Assembly: GCF_037201915.1 (NCBI RefSeq)
Contig: NZ_CP147505.1
Location: 682,001-746,000, forward strand
From: Haloplanus sp. CK5-1
Lineage (GTDB): Archaea > Halobacteriota > Halobacteria > Halobacteriales > Haloferacaceae
Length of the DNA: 64,000 nt
Reading direction: 5' to 3'
In this document: positions 42,618 to 51,331 of the stretch, in pieces
Layout of the letters: each line of letters opens with the position of its first letter
Position numbering within the stretch: position 1 is the first letter of the stretch
Made by a program: the position numbers and the translations under genes
The notes under the pieces: generated by a model
What the model was told of the DNA's origin: nothing
What the model saw: the letters and a program-made list of their open reading frames with translations, nothing else
Databases searched by the model: none

Positions 42618-43200
42618 AGCGACGGATCGATCGAACGGATTCGAAATCGTCTCCAGTTCGGCAACAAGCCAAATCGAACTGTCATGACGGGTCTCGACGA
42701 TCCCCCAGTCCTGCCGGCCGGTGTCGAGGTACGGGCGGCCGAGGCGATCGATAGACGCGAGATCGAATCGCTCTGTGAGTCCCGGACTGGGTTCAGCATC
42801 TCCCAGGTGCTGGACGCCGTTTTTCACGACGAGAAGTTGGCCTACGGGTTCGCCGCGACAGAAGTCGAGAGGGTGATCGGTTTCGGCGTCGTGATCTGTC
42901 TGCCCAGCGACGACGCCGACGACCGATTCAGCGTCCGCTGACCGAGTATCCACTGGGTGAGGAGGCCGCTATCTTCTAATGAACGCGAGACCCCACTCGC
43001 CCGGGAAGTCGGCGTCGGCTCGGCCGTCGGGACGGCGTGGCTCCGGCCGCACACCGTCGATTCGTCAGCCCTCTTCGAGGAGATGGGGTTCGAGCGGATG
43101 GACACCGTCGAGGACTTCTACCGCTCGCTCGACGGCGAACGCGACTGCCCCGATTGCGGGGCCCCTGCGAGTGCTCCGCGGGGATCTACGTCCGGAGACC
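42618..43200 (+). pseudogene. Broken GNAT-like acetyltransferase gene
   Basis: The frame from the ATG at 42618 reads VEVRAAEAIDRREIESLCESRTGFSISQVLDAVFHDEKLAYGFAATEVERVIGFGVV, GNAT-like, and stops at 42939-42941. In the same frame after the stop is AREVGVGSAVGTAWL, FEEMGFERMDTVEDFYRS and GERDCPDCGAP, the normal C-terminus, and a one-base shift then gives CECSAGIYVRRP, the zinc-ribbon tail of such haloarchaeal GNATs. A missing middle, a stop and a frameshift make it a pseudogene. Confidence 0.6.
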
Positions 43201-43387
43201 GCCGGACACCGCTGACTTACACACCGCAGTTCTCCGCGGAGGAGTCCCGTTCGAATCGAGGCAGCTCTACCGGCTCCGGCGAACAGCGAGCGATCAGGGC
43301 GGGCTTCGGAGACCACCCCCGGAAGAGTGACTGCGAACCAGCGGCGGTCCGCCGTTCGAAGCTCGGGCCACGTCGAAATCGGGTCTG
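43201..43387. other. Short tract after the GNAT remnant, no gene seen
   Basis: I see only low-quality open frames here. It separates the broken GNAT gene from the convergent VWA gene and is part of the island. Confidence 0.45.
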
Positions 43388-46300
43388 TCAGTGCCGCTGG
43401 GTCCGGAGGACTTGGTCGCGGTATACGTCTAGCAGGCGGTCCGCGAACGCCCGGTCGTTCACTTCGACGTAGGCGTCGTCGCCGAAGATGTCCGACATCC
43501 CGTACCCCGTATCGACGCCGATCCCGATAACCCCGATCCCGTCCCGGCGGCTCCGCTCGATCTGCGATCGGGCGTCCGACTCCGGGTCCGACCCGTCCGT
43601 CAGACCGACGTTCGGCGCGCCGTCCGTGACGACCAGCAGTATCCGTTCGTTCGCGTTCGCGGCCCGCAGTAGCCGACGGCCCTCCCGGATCCCGTCCGCG
43701 AGCGGGGTCCTCCCGCCGGTTCCGACCGAGGAGAGGTGCGAGGGTTCGAACGGCTCGTTCGGGCCGGTCACGAGCGTGACCGAGCGGTCGCGCCCGTGGA
43801 ACCCGGCCGCGACGAACTCGTCGCCGAGGAGGTCGGCCGCGCCCGCGAGCGACGCGAGTGCGACTTTCGCCTCGAACCCGTCCATGCTGCCGCTGAGGTC
43901 GATCGCCACGCCGAGACACCGCGACCCGGTCCCCGTGTGACGGCGGCGCGTGAACAGGCCGTCGTTCGGGAGGCGTCCGCCCGCCGACCGCGCGACCGCC
44001 GGCAGGTCGAGCCGGTGGCCGGTGTGTGCGCGCACCTCGCGCCGTTCCTCGGGCGGGAACTGCGCGAGCAGCTCCCGGATCGTCTCGTCGAGCCCCCGTT
44101 CGCTCATCGCGTCCAGGATCTCCTGGGGGTCGCCGTGCCGGCCGATCCGGTCGTCGCGGTCGGCCCTGAGTCCCTGCAGTTCGCTGCTCGTCCGCCGGTC
44201 CAGACTCGCGAGGTCGCCCAGCGCGTCGTCGATAACCGTCCCGTCGCCCTCCTCGTATTCGACGTCCACAATGCTCACCTCCCCCGGCGACGATGCCGAC
44301 CGGCGCCCCGCGTCGACAAGGAGCTGTTCGGTGAACTCGGCCTCACCTGTCCCCGCTGGGGCCGTTTCCACGGGGGTGTCGGAGGCGACCGACGCGTCGT
44401 CCGCCCGTTCGTCCGGCTCGGCCGGCTCGGCGACCAGGTCCTCCTCGCCGGTTTCGGCCCCGTCGGTCGTCGTGTCCTCGAGCGCCGACTCCGTTCCCGC
44501 GTCCCGCTCACCGCTTCTCGGGTCCCCCTCATCATCACGCTCGCCGTCGCGGCTCCCGCCTTTCCCGTCGGAGCCGGCGCTCTCCCCCGGGTCCGTTTCG
44601 GTCTCTGTGTCTTCCCGGTCCGGAGTCGACTCGGGAGGGGCGTCCCGTGGTTGCGCACTCTCGGCCTGCCTCGACTCGGCGACTGCGTCCGTGTCGTCCC
44701 CGATCTGAGCCGAGAGACGCTCTTCGTCGAGGCGTTCGGGAAGGGAGCGCTCCCAGTGGTCACCCTGGGCACGTGCGAGTCCGCGTCGAGCGGCGTAGAC
44801 GAGCCCGTTCCACCACCGGCGCAGTAGTTCGGCCGCTCGATACAGGGCGGATCCGATCAGCACGGGAATGCGGCGCAGTCCCTCCCGGAGCGCGTTCCCG
44901 AACCGACGGACCGCCCCCACGGCGGCGCCCCACAGCGCCACAACGCGAGCGACGAACGGCTCCCAGACGCCGGCGGCGAGCGCCGGCAGTCGAACGAGCA
45001 GCCAGACCAGGAACACCGGGAACAGAGCGCCTACCAAGGCCACCAGGAAGAGCATATACGGGACGCGTGCGATGCCATCGGATGGCACCCGGTCCGCGAA
45101 CGGTTCGAGGAACGGGTCGACGTGCTCCTCACCGACGACGTACTCGGCGAGTACGTACGGGAGCATGAACAGCATGTAGTACCCAAACAGTAGCGAATCC
45201 AGGTCGACCTCCCGATCGCCGGGGAGACGGGCGTTTACGGCGCTCGCGACCTTGCCGGCGGACGAGGCGACGGCGCTCCGAGCCCGCTGGACGCCCCCGC
45301 TGAGGCCCCCTCGAATCCGGGCGGTCATGTCCGTGATACCGTCCCACGCCCCGGAGGCGCGGTCGACTATCGGCTCCCAGTAGCCGAAGCGGCTCGTGAC
45401 GGACCGACACGCTCCCCAGACGAGGAAGACCGGGAGCAAGAGCGGATAGAGGACGAAGAGCAGGTTGAACGGCCCCTGGGGGAGCGGCCTGTAGAACGCT
45501 TCCAGCGTGTCCTCGTACCCGAGATGCGACGCCGCGAAGATGACCGGGAAGAGCGGGACCGTCCCGATCCACTCGAAGACGTCGCTCGCCGTGGTCGGCT
45601 CGTCGGACTCCTCCGATCCGCTTCCCCGCGGTTCGGTGTCCGTCTCCGGAGCCAGCGTCGAGGTGTGTTGGAACGGGAGGTCCAAATCCTCCCGGAGGTG
45701 GCGCTCGGCGGTCCGGGGATGGTACAGCCGGTCGACCACCGTCTCCAGTATCCGGTCGGCGACCTCGTCGCGGAGCTCGGCGGAGGCCCCGGGGTCGCGA
45801 ACCCGGTCGAGTTCCGTCCCGACGTACGAGAGCGTCCCGCGGACGTCCTCCGAGGTCGACTCCAGTCCCGCGACTCGCCCGGTGTAGGCTAACTCGCGGA
45901 CCCCCTCTACGAGCGCGGCGTCCTCACGGAGCCCGTCTACGCGGGGCTGCTCGTCGAACGTCGCCTCCATCCGCCGGGCGTACGGCCCCGCGAGCCCCCG
46001 GTACTCCGAGAGGCGGGCCGCGGTGACGTGGGCGTGCTCGACCATACGGTGGACGAACGTCGCGACTGGCTCAGGGTGGGCGGCCCCCGCCGCGAACGAC
46101 TCGGTCCGGTCCCAGCTGTCCACCCGCCGACAGTACGACAGGTGGTTGACCGTGTCGAGCAGCAGTTCGTACTCCCGGTCGCGCGAGAGGTCGGCGTCCA
46201 GGTACTCGCCGACGCTGGCCGGGAGTACGAACTCGTGGGACGGCCCGTCCGCCCACGAACGGCTCTCCTCGACCCTGAGTTCGTCGCCGAAGCCGATGTC

Positions 46301-46393
46301 GACCTCCTCGTCGCCGTACACCGACCCGAGGCTCTCCAGCACGCGCCGAAGTTGCGCCCGCCCGGCGTCGGAACCGCCCTCGTCGGTGGCCAT
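43388..46393 (-). CDS. Membrane-anchored VWA protein (CobT/NorD-like)
   Basis: A 1001-residue protein. The N-terminal region (1-250) is helical and acidic with no clear motif. Then come about four to five membrane helices (TVPLFPVIFAASHLG, FNLLFVLYPLLLPVFLVWG, FGYYMLFMLPYVLAEYVV, YMLFLVALVGALFPVFLVWLLV), an acidic, low-complexity linker of about 200 residues, and a C-terminal VWA domain with a complete MIDAS: DLSGSMDG (near residue 830), TGGRTPLADGI and VVTDGAPN. CobT/NorD/CoxE-type VWA proteins work with MoxR-class ATPases as metallochelatase or protein-remodelling machines; membrane anchoring of this kind is unusual. Its ATPase partner is directly upstream (3-base gap). Role unknown. Confidence 0.85.
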   Translation of the reverse strand: MATDEGGSDAGRAQLRRVLESLGSVYGDEEVDIGFGDELRVEESRSWADGPSHEFVLPASVGEYLDADLSRDREYELLLDTVNHLSYCRRVDSWDRTESFAAGAAHPEPVATFVHRMVEHAHVTAARLSEYRGLAGPYARRMEATFDEQPRVDGLREDAALVEGVRELAYTGRVAGLESTSEDVRGTLSYVGTELDRVRDPGASAELRDEVADRILETVVDRLYHPRTAERHLREDLDLPFQHTSTLAPETDTEPRGSGSEESDEPTTASDVFEWIGTVPLFPVIFAASHLGYEDTLEAFYRPLPQGPFNLLFVLYPLLLPVFLVWGACRSVTSRFGYWEPIVDRASGAWDGITDMTARIRGGLSGGVQRARSAVASSAGKVASAVNARLPGDREVDLDSLLFGYYMLFMLPYVLAEYVVGEEHVDPFLEPFADRVPSDGIARVPYMLFLVALVGALFPVFLVWLLVRLPALAAGVWEPFVARVVALWGAAVGAVRRFGNALREGLRRIPVLIGSALYRAAELLRRWWNGLVYAARRGLARAQGDHWERSLPERLDEERLSAQIGDDTDAVAESRQAESAQPRDAPPESTPDREDTETETDPGESAGSDGKGGSRDGERDDEGDPRSGERDAGTESALEDTTTDGAETGEEDLVAEPAEPDERADDASVASDTPVETAPAGTGEAEFTEQLLVDAGRRSASSPGEVSIVDVEYEEGDGTVIDDALGDLASLDRRTSSELQGLRADRDDRIGRHGDPQEILDAMSERGLDETIRELLAQFPPEERREVRAHTGHRLDLPAVARSAGGRLPNDGLFTRRRHTGTGSRCLGVAIDLSGSMDGFEAKVALASLAGAADLLGDEFVAAGFHGRDRSVTLVTGPNEPFEPSHLSSVGTGGRTPLADGIREGRRLLRAANANERILLVVTDGAPNVGLTDGSDPESDARSQIERSRRDGIGVIGIGVDTGYGMSDIFGDDAYVEVNDRAFADRLLDVYRDQVLRTQRH

Positions 46394-46396
46394 CGG

Positions 46397-47449
46397 TCAG
46401 ATGTCGTCCTCGTCGATCGCGCTCCCCGCGAGCACGTTCTCGACGAGGGTCGAGCGCTCGTCGCCCGAGACGCGGCCGGCGAGGTCGGACGCCACCCACT
46501 CCCGGGCGGCGTCCTCGCCGAGCGGGGCGCCTTGGACGTACGACTTGACCGTCGAGGCGACCGTGGAGACGGCGTCCGGTTCGTCGTAGAACGGTCGGAG
46601 CAAGGCGTCCCGGAACGCGGTCATCATCGGTTCCTCGATCCCCTCGTCGTCGTAGACGCGTGCGGTCTTCAGCCACTCGAGCACCAGCGCCGTCGGGACC
46701 CCCCGTTCGACCGACGACCCCGAGCGCGCCGCGGTGTCGCGCACTTCGTTGACCGTAGTGAGGACGACCCGCACTAGCGGGCCGGGCGCCTCGGTCCGGT
46801 TCGTGACCAGTTCGACCGCGGCCTCGAAGTCCGACTGCGCGAGGTAGCTCATCTCGAACTTGCTACCGTAGCGACGCTGCTCCGCGAGGTCGAGCTGTTC
46901 GACGAAGTAATCGGGCCCCTCGTTCGTTGTGACGACGACGACCAGGTTGTAGGGGTCGGCCTCGACGATCTCGTTGCCCCGTCCAGTGTGAACTCTGGCG
47001 CGACCGTCGAGGATCGGGAACAAGATGCCCTTCGCCTCCGGCCGGGCGCGGTTGACCTCGTCGAACAGAAGGACCGTTCGGCGCTGTTGGCTCGACCTGA
47101 GCGCCCTAGTCACCGGCCCGTCCTGCCAGTAGACGGTCCCGTCGAGCATCGTCGGACTGCCCAGCAGGTCGGTCTCGCGGATGTCGTACAGCCCCTGCAC
47201 CGTGAACAGCGGCGCGTCCAGGTCCTCGGCGAGCCGGCGGACCGCAGTCGTCTTCCCGCACCCCGTCGGCCCGGTGAACCAGAACCGCGGCAGTTTCTCG
47301 GCCCCGCGGGCGTTCCGGACGACGGCCTTCACCCGCTCCAGTTGCCCCGTGTCGTGGAACGGCGGCACGTCCGCCGGCACCGCGTAGTCGAAGTCCTCGC
47401 GTCTCCTGTGTGGGATCAGCTCCTCTCCCTGACGTTCCTGTTGAGACAT
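46397..47449 (-). CDS. MoxR/NorQ-like AAA+ ATPase, partner of the VWA protein
   Basis: A 350-residue AAA+ protein with Walker A GPTGCGKTTAVRRLAED, a pore-loop region IRETDLLGSPTMLDGTVYWQDG, Walker B TVLLFDEVNRARPEAKG, and sensor 1 VVVTTNEGPDYF (asparagine). The order and the DLLG segment are of the MoxR/CbbQ/NorQ group. It is the first gene of a two-gene operon with the VWA protein. Start ATG at 47447-47449, preceded by an AT-rich tract (tatttgtaaac) that could be a TATA region. Distinct from the DUF58-linked MoxR at 59896. Confidence 0.88.
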   Translation of the reverse strand: MSQQERQGEELIPHRRREDFDYAVPADVPPFHDTGQLERVKAVVRNARGAEKLPRFWFTGPTGCGKTTAVRRLAEDLDAPLFTVQGLYDIRETDLLGSPTMLDGTVYWQDGPVTRALRSSQQRRTVLLFDEVNRARPEAKGILFPILDGRARVHTGRGNEIVEADPYNLVVVVTTNEGPDYFVEQLDLAEQRRYGSKFEMSYLAQSDFEAAVELVTNRTEAPGPLVRVVLTTVNEVRDTAARSGSSVERGVPTALVLEWLKTARVYDDEGIEEPMMTAFRDALLRPFYDEPDAVSTVASTVKSYVQGAPLGEDAAREWVASDLAGRVSGDERSTLVENVLAGSAIDEDDI

Positions 47450-47790
47450 CTATAGATCCTGAGATTCGACGCTACGGTTGGCGTTATCTTCCGTTTACAA
47501 ATACCCTGTGATGTACCCGGTGGAGCGACAGCGAGTCGAGGGTCGAAGCGCGACGACAGCGCGAACAAATCCATCGACTACCGGAGCCCGTGGCGCGGCG
47601 GCACGTGAGTGGAGTGAGAATCTGCTCGCGACGACCTGGGGCCGCCCGTCGGTGTGCTCGCCGAGGAGATCGTCGACGACGGCGACGCCGAGGAACGACG
47701 GCCGTCGAATACACCGAGCAGGCCCTCGACCACGATACTGTTCAGATGAGCGCGATCGGAGTGAGGATACCTCGAAAGCCCCTGGCGTCA
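47450..47790. other. Island tract, one coding-like fragment only
   Basis: Upstream of the MoxR operon. On the plus strand a frame from a TGA near 47616 to the TGA at 47747-47749 reads ESARDDLGPPVGVLAEEIVDDGDAEE, native-looking and acidic, but it has only a late GTG and no matching neighbour, so it is probably a gene remnant. Nothing else was recognised. Confidence 0.45.
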
Positions 47791-48117
47791 TCAGAACGCA
47801 ACGCGTTCTGATTGGCTCACAAGGGCTCCGGTCTTGTGACCGTCTCGGCTCCCGGGACTCGTTACGCTCCTCACTGCGTTGCGGTGCTTGCGTCGTCCGG
47901 GTTCGCCGAGACGCCAGCCCCTTTCAGTCCCGCCCGCATCGGCTGGCCGGCCGCCGCCGGGCGGGACTGAAAGGGGCGACTCGCTGGAGGACGGCGGCCG
48001 GCGTAAGCACCACAGGCCGAAGGCCGAGGAGCGCAGCGAGGTTCGCGCACGGCTCTGCCGTGCGCGTGTCCGAGGCGGCTGTGCCGCCTCGCTACCCCCG
48101 AGTTCAGCGAGTCGGGG
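47791..48117. repeat. Hairpin-rich non-coding tract
   Basis: At least five perfect short hairpins are packed in about 330 bp. TCAGAACGC/GCGTTCTGA with loop AAC (47791-47811). CGCGCACGGC/GCCGTGCGCG with loop TCT (48044-48066). CGAGGCGGC/GCCGCCTCG with loop TGT (48071-48091). GGCC/GGCC with loop GAA (48015-48025). CCCCGA/TCGGGG (48096-48117). Larger still is CCCCTTTCAGTCCCGCCCG (47918-47936) pairing over its full 19 bp with 47958-47976. No frame has native codon use. Confidence 0.75.
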
Positions 48118-48286
48118 CTTTCGAGGTAGTCCCAGTTTCGCCTGCTTATTTGAACGCTACCCCTCGACCACCTGGCGGACTTAGAACTATCCGAATCTAC
48201 GGGAGGGGTGTAACACGACCGACCGAGTCACGAGCGGAACCACCCCATCGATCCCGAAATCGGTGCCGAATGGGGCCGGGGGCGGG
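48118..48286. other. Spacer before pilB, no gene seen
   Basis: The remaining part of the 837-base gap contains no recognised gene. A few T-rich bases near 48147-48156 could act as a terminator for pilB transcription from the minus strand. Confidence 0.4.
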
Positions 48287-50509
48287 TCAGTCGCCTTCGC
48301 TCCCGGCCGTCTCGCTCCGTGCGCGTTCGACCGTCGCCGCCTCGTCGGTCCGCAGGTCGGAAACGAAGCCGAAGAGGTCGTCGACGTCGGCGATGCCCTC
48401 CTTGACCAGGTAGCGGACGTAGCGGTGTTTGCGGTGGAACTCCTCCTCGACGGCCTCGACCTCGCGGTCGCTCGCCTCGGCCAAGCGGTGGAAGAGGCGG
48501 ACGCCGAGCGAGCGGCGGCCGTCGTCGAGGTGCGGGTGGGTGTAGTCGAGGTCGAACCGCCCGTCGGTGTCCCGGCGCGCGACGACGTTCCAGTGGAGCG
48601 TGCGGTCACCCTTCTCGACGACGCCCGAGGGGAGTCGGCCGCCGTCGAGGGCCTCGTACTCGCGTTCGCTCAGGAGTTCGACCGCCTCGGCGACGTAGCG
48701 GTCGTCGTCGACGTGGTGCGGGAAGACGACGAGGTCGATCTCCCGGAGGAGGTAGGGGGCAAGTCCCTGTTCGATCACGCGGTTGATCAGCGTCTCGACG
48801 TCCTCGGCGTGGGTGGTGCCGATGACGCCGTGACCCGTATTCAGGGTCTCGCCGAACGTCTCGAAGGAGGCGGGCGTGTTGATCTCCGCGATCACCTCCA
48901 CGTCCGGATTCAGGTAGTTGGTCTCGGTCATGAGTCGGGCCATCGACACCCGCTTGTACTCGTTCTCGTGGTCCCGGGTGGTGAGCGAGACGCCCGTCTC
49001 GTGGGGGAGACGGACCTCTCGACTCCCCTCGTCGATGGAGACCGGCCGGTCGTCGTAGGGGACGAACGGCATGTGGGCGTTCATCAGCGTCGTCTTGCCG
49101 ACGCCCGTCGGTCCAGAAAAGAGGACAACCCCCTGGTGTTCGTACAGCATCCAGAGCAGGGTCACGAGTTCCGTCGAGATGGCGTCGCGTTCGATCAGGT
49201 CGACGGGCGTCATGGGGTCGCCGGCCTGCTTGCGGATGGAGACGTGGGGACCCCCCTCCGAGATGACGGGCAGGGCGACCGCACACCGGATCGTCTCCGC
49301 GACGCCCCGGAGGTCGAGGTTCACCTTCGCGCTCGGGCGACTCGCGTTGAGTTCCGTCCCGTCGCTCGCGGCCAGTTGCGTGACGACGTTGACGAAGGCC
49401 GTCTCGTCGTCGAAGGCGAGGTTCGTCGGGATCCGTCCGACGGGGAGGTCGTCGGCACGGGGGATCACCTTCACCCGTTCGTCGACGCGGTTCGCCTCCA
49501 CGTCCTCCAGATGCGGGTCGCGGATCGGTACGGTGAGGACGCCGTGGCCAACGTAATCGCGGAGGACGTAGTAGACCAGGTCGTCGAGGCGGTCGGTGGC
49601 GTAGCGGCTGTCGACCGGCGGGACCGCGAGGCCGTACTCGGCGAGTGCCGTCGTCACGCGGTACTTCGTCGCGGCGACCCACGCCCGCGTGTTGCGGGCG
49701 GTGAGTCGCCGGGAGAGGAACCCGCGGGCGCGCTCCCGGACGAACGCGTGGCGGTCCTCGACCACGTCCTCGACGTTCGCCTCCCAAATCCGCTCTTTGC
49801 ACTCCTCGATGAGTCGCTCGTCGCCGGGCAACAGGTCGGGTTCGAGCACCGCGTACTTCGTCGAGAAGTGGTCGCTCCCGAGCAAGTGGTCGCGGTAGAC
49901 GACCACGTCGACGTCGAACCCCGCGAAGTCGACGGTGTAGCGCCGGAGTCGCTCGCCGGCGACCCGGTCGACGAAGTCCGCGTCGGCGTCGAAGTCGGTC
50001 CGGGCGGGCGCGTAGTTCTCCGTGTGGACGACCACCCGGTCGTCGGCCCGCCCCACGTCGACCACCTCGATCCGGTCGTCGAGGGCGAGCGGCGTCGACG
50101 GGCCGAGTAACCGGAGTTCACACAGCGCGTGGTAGGTGAGGCGTCGCCACGCGGCGGGCGAGGCGTCGATCAGGCGGTCCAGCGCCCGGCGATACTTGGG
50201 TTCGAAGCCCGCCGCCGCGCGCTCGGCGGTCCCCTCCCGCGTCAGCGGCCGCCGGCGGTTGACGACCGTGAAGTGCTCGCGGATGCGTTCCATCGCGGCG
50301 CGGTCCTCGGGGCCGAGTCCGGGTTCGCGGACCGCGTACTCGAACCCCGCATCGCCCGGCACCTCGCGGACCGTCGCCACGACGCCCGGCGACACCTCGT
50401 ACTGTGCGACCACGTCGGGGGCGTACCACGCCTCGGCGTCCCCGGGCGGGACGGGCGCTGGCACGACCCGATCCGAGCCGTCGGGTCCAGCAGTCGATCC
50501 GTCGGTCAT
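48287..50509 (-). CDS. pilB: Type IV pilus/secretion ATPase PilB (GspE-like)
   Basis: A 740-residue hexameric secretion ATPase. The central region has Walker A FSGPTGVGKTTLMNAHMP, the Asp box and Walker B MTETNYLNPDVEVIAEIN and the His box GTTHAEDVETLINRVIE. The N-terminal 250 residues are the haloarchaeal PilB extension. The C-terminus VKEGIADVDDLFGFVSDLRTDEAATVERARSE overlaps the repeat at 48310-48418. It should pair with PilC, which is at 28060-29997, about 18 kb downstream, so the usual pilB-pilC operon has been split. Its 3' end may be the incoming end of the island. Confidence 0.9.
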   Translation of the reverse strand: MTDGSTAGPDGSDRVVPAPVPPGDAEAWYAPDVVAQYEVSPGVVATVREVPGDAGFEYAVREPGLGPEDRAAMERIREHFTVVNRRRPLTREGTAERAAAGFEPKYRRALDRLIDASPAAWRRLTYHALCELRLLGPSTPLALDDRIEVVDVGRADDRVVVHTENYAPARTDFDADADFVDRVAGERLRRYTVDFAGFDVDVVVYRDHLLGSDHFSTKYAVLEPDLLPGDERLIEECKERIWEANVEDVVEDRHAFVRERARGFLSRRLTARNTRAWVAATKYRVTTALAEYGLAVPPVDSRYATDRLDDLVYYVLRDYVGHGVLTVPIRDPHLEDVEANRVDERVKVIPRADDLPVGRIPTNLAFDDETAFVNVVTQLAASDGTELNASRPSAKVNLDLRGVAETIRCAVALPVISEGGPHVSIRKQAGDPMTPVDLIERDAISTELVTLLWMLYEHQGVVLFSGPTGVGKTTLMNAHMPFVPYDDRPVSIDEGSREVRLPHETGVSLTTRDHENEYKRVSMARLMTETNYLNPDVEVIAEINTPASFETFGETLNTGHGVIGTTHAEDVETLINRVIEQGLAPYLLREIDLVVFPHHVDDDRYVAEAVELLSEREYEALDGGRLPSGVVEKGDRTLHWNVVARRDTDGRFDLDYTHPHLDDGRRSLGVRLFHRLAEASDREVEAVEEEFHRKHRYVRYLVKEGIADVDDLFGFVSDLRTDEAATVERARSETAGSEGD
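48310..48418. repeat. 109-bp direct repeat, right copy (pilB 3' end)
   Basis: Right border of the island. It is the coding end of intact pilB and matches 42052-42160 in the same orientation with about 4 base differences. Confidence 0.75.
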
Positions 50510-50583
50510 CGGTCACCACACCCCGGTCTCGGAACCGACATATCGGTTGTCACCTCGCTATCAGTGATAATACTCGGGGTGGC

Positions 50584-51225
50584 TCACTCCGGGAGCAGTT
50601 CGTCCAGCAACGCCCCCTGTGCGGCCGTGAGGTGTTCGGTGAACGTCGACAGGCCGATGTCGAGTTCGTCGGCGACGGCGGTGGCGTTCGCGCGACGGGG
50701 ATACTCGAAGTAGCCCATCTCGTGGGCGGTCCGGAGGACTTCCCGCTGGCGGTCGGTGAGGTGGCTCCAGTCGACGACCGACCGGTCGGCGTCGTCGCCG
50801 TCGCCCGTGTGGACCAGATACCGGAGTTCGACGGTGTCGGCGGCGTCGTTGAGCGCCGCGACGACGGTGCGCAGTCGCTCGACGCTCTTGGGGTGGAGCG
50901 TGAGACGGAGCGTCCCGTCGCGGAGGCGAACGTCGGCCAGCGGGGAGCCGAGCGACTCGACGACGTCGCAGGGACAGGTCGCCTCGGCGTCGCGGTCGAA
51001 GCGATAGACACGCTCCTCGCCGATATCGACGACGGCGTCGGCGTCGGCGTCGGCGAGGACGTCGATGTCGGCGTCGCTCGGGATCCGAAACTCCTCGGCG
51101 ACGCCGTCCCCGGCCTCGGCCCAGGTGACGTCGGTCACGGACGCGCCGGTTCGCTCCGAGAGCGTCGCCAGCGGACAGTTCTCCGGGCCGTGAATCGCCA
51201 GTTCGGCGCGGACGCCTCCGGGCAT
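50584..51225 (-). CDS. Bat-like HTH_10 transcriptional regulator
   Basis: A 213-residue protein from the ATG at 51223-51225, MPGGVRAELAIHGPENCPLA. The C-terminus is an HTH_10 domain (bacterio-opsin activator type): LTDRQREVLRTAHEMGYFEYPRRANATAVADELDIGLSTFTEHLTAAQ. The N-terminal part has the conserved CPCDVVESLG. HTH_10 proteins regulate opsin, carotenoid and other genes in haloarchaea. It is divergent from the Brp/Blh gene (106 bases), which it may control. Confidence 0.87.
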   Translation of the reverse strand: MPGGVRAELAIHGPENCPLATLSERTGASVTDVTWAEAGDGVAEEFRIPSDADIDVLADADADAVVDIGEERVYRFDRDAEATCPCDVVESLGSPLADVRLRDGTLRLTLHPKSVERLRTVVAALNDAADTVELRYLVHTGDGDDADRSVVDWSHLTDRQREVLRTAHEMGYFEYPRRANATAVADELDIGLSTFTEHLTAAQGALLDELLPE

Positions 51226-51331
51226 CGCTCGTTCTGAGCGCCGGTCGGCAATAAGGGCCGCGGCCGCGACGGAAAAAGGCCCGAAACTATGCGGGGGTGT
51301 CGCCAACCCGGTCGCATCCCAAGTGGGACCG

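Noticed and set aside
47791-48117. Possible CRISPR array
   Set aside because: The palindromes are not copies of one repeat and are not regularly spaced; no cas genes are near.
42008-48418. Integrase or transposase of the island
   Set aside because: No tyrosine or serine recombinase and no DDE transposase motif was found in the frames between the repeats; an integrase may be lost or the insertion may have used homologous recombination.
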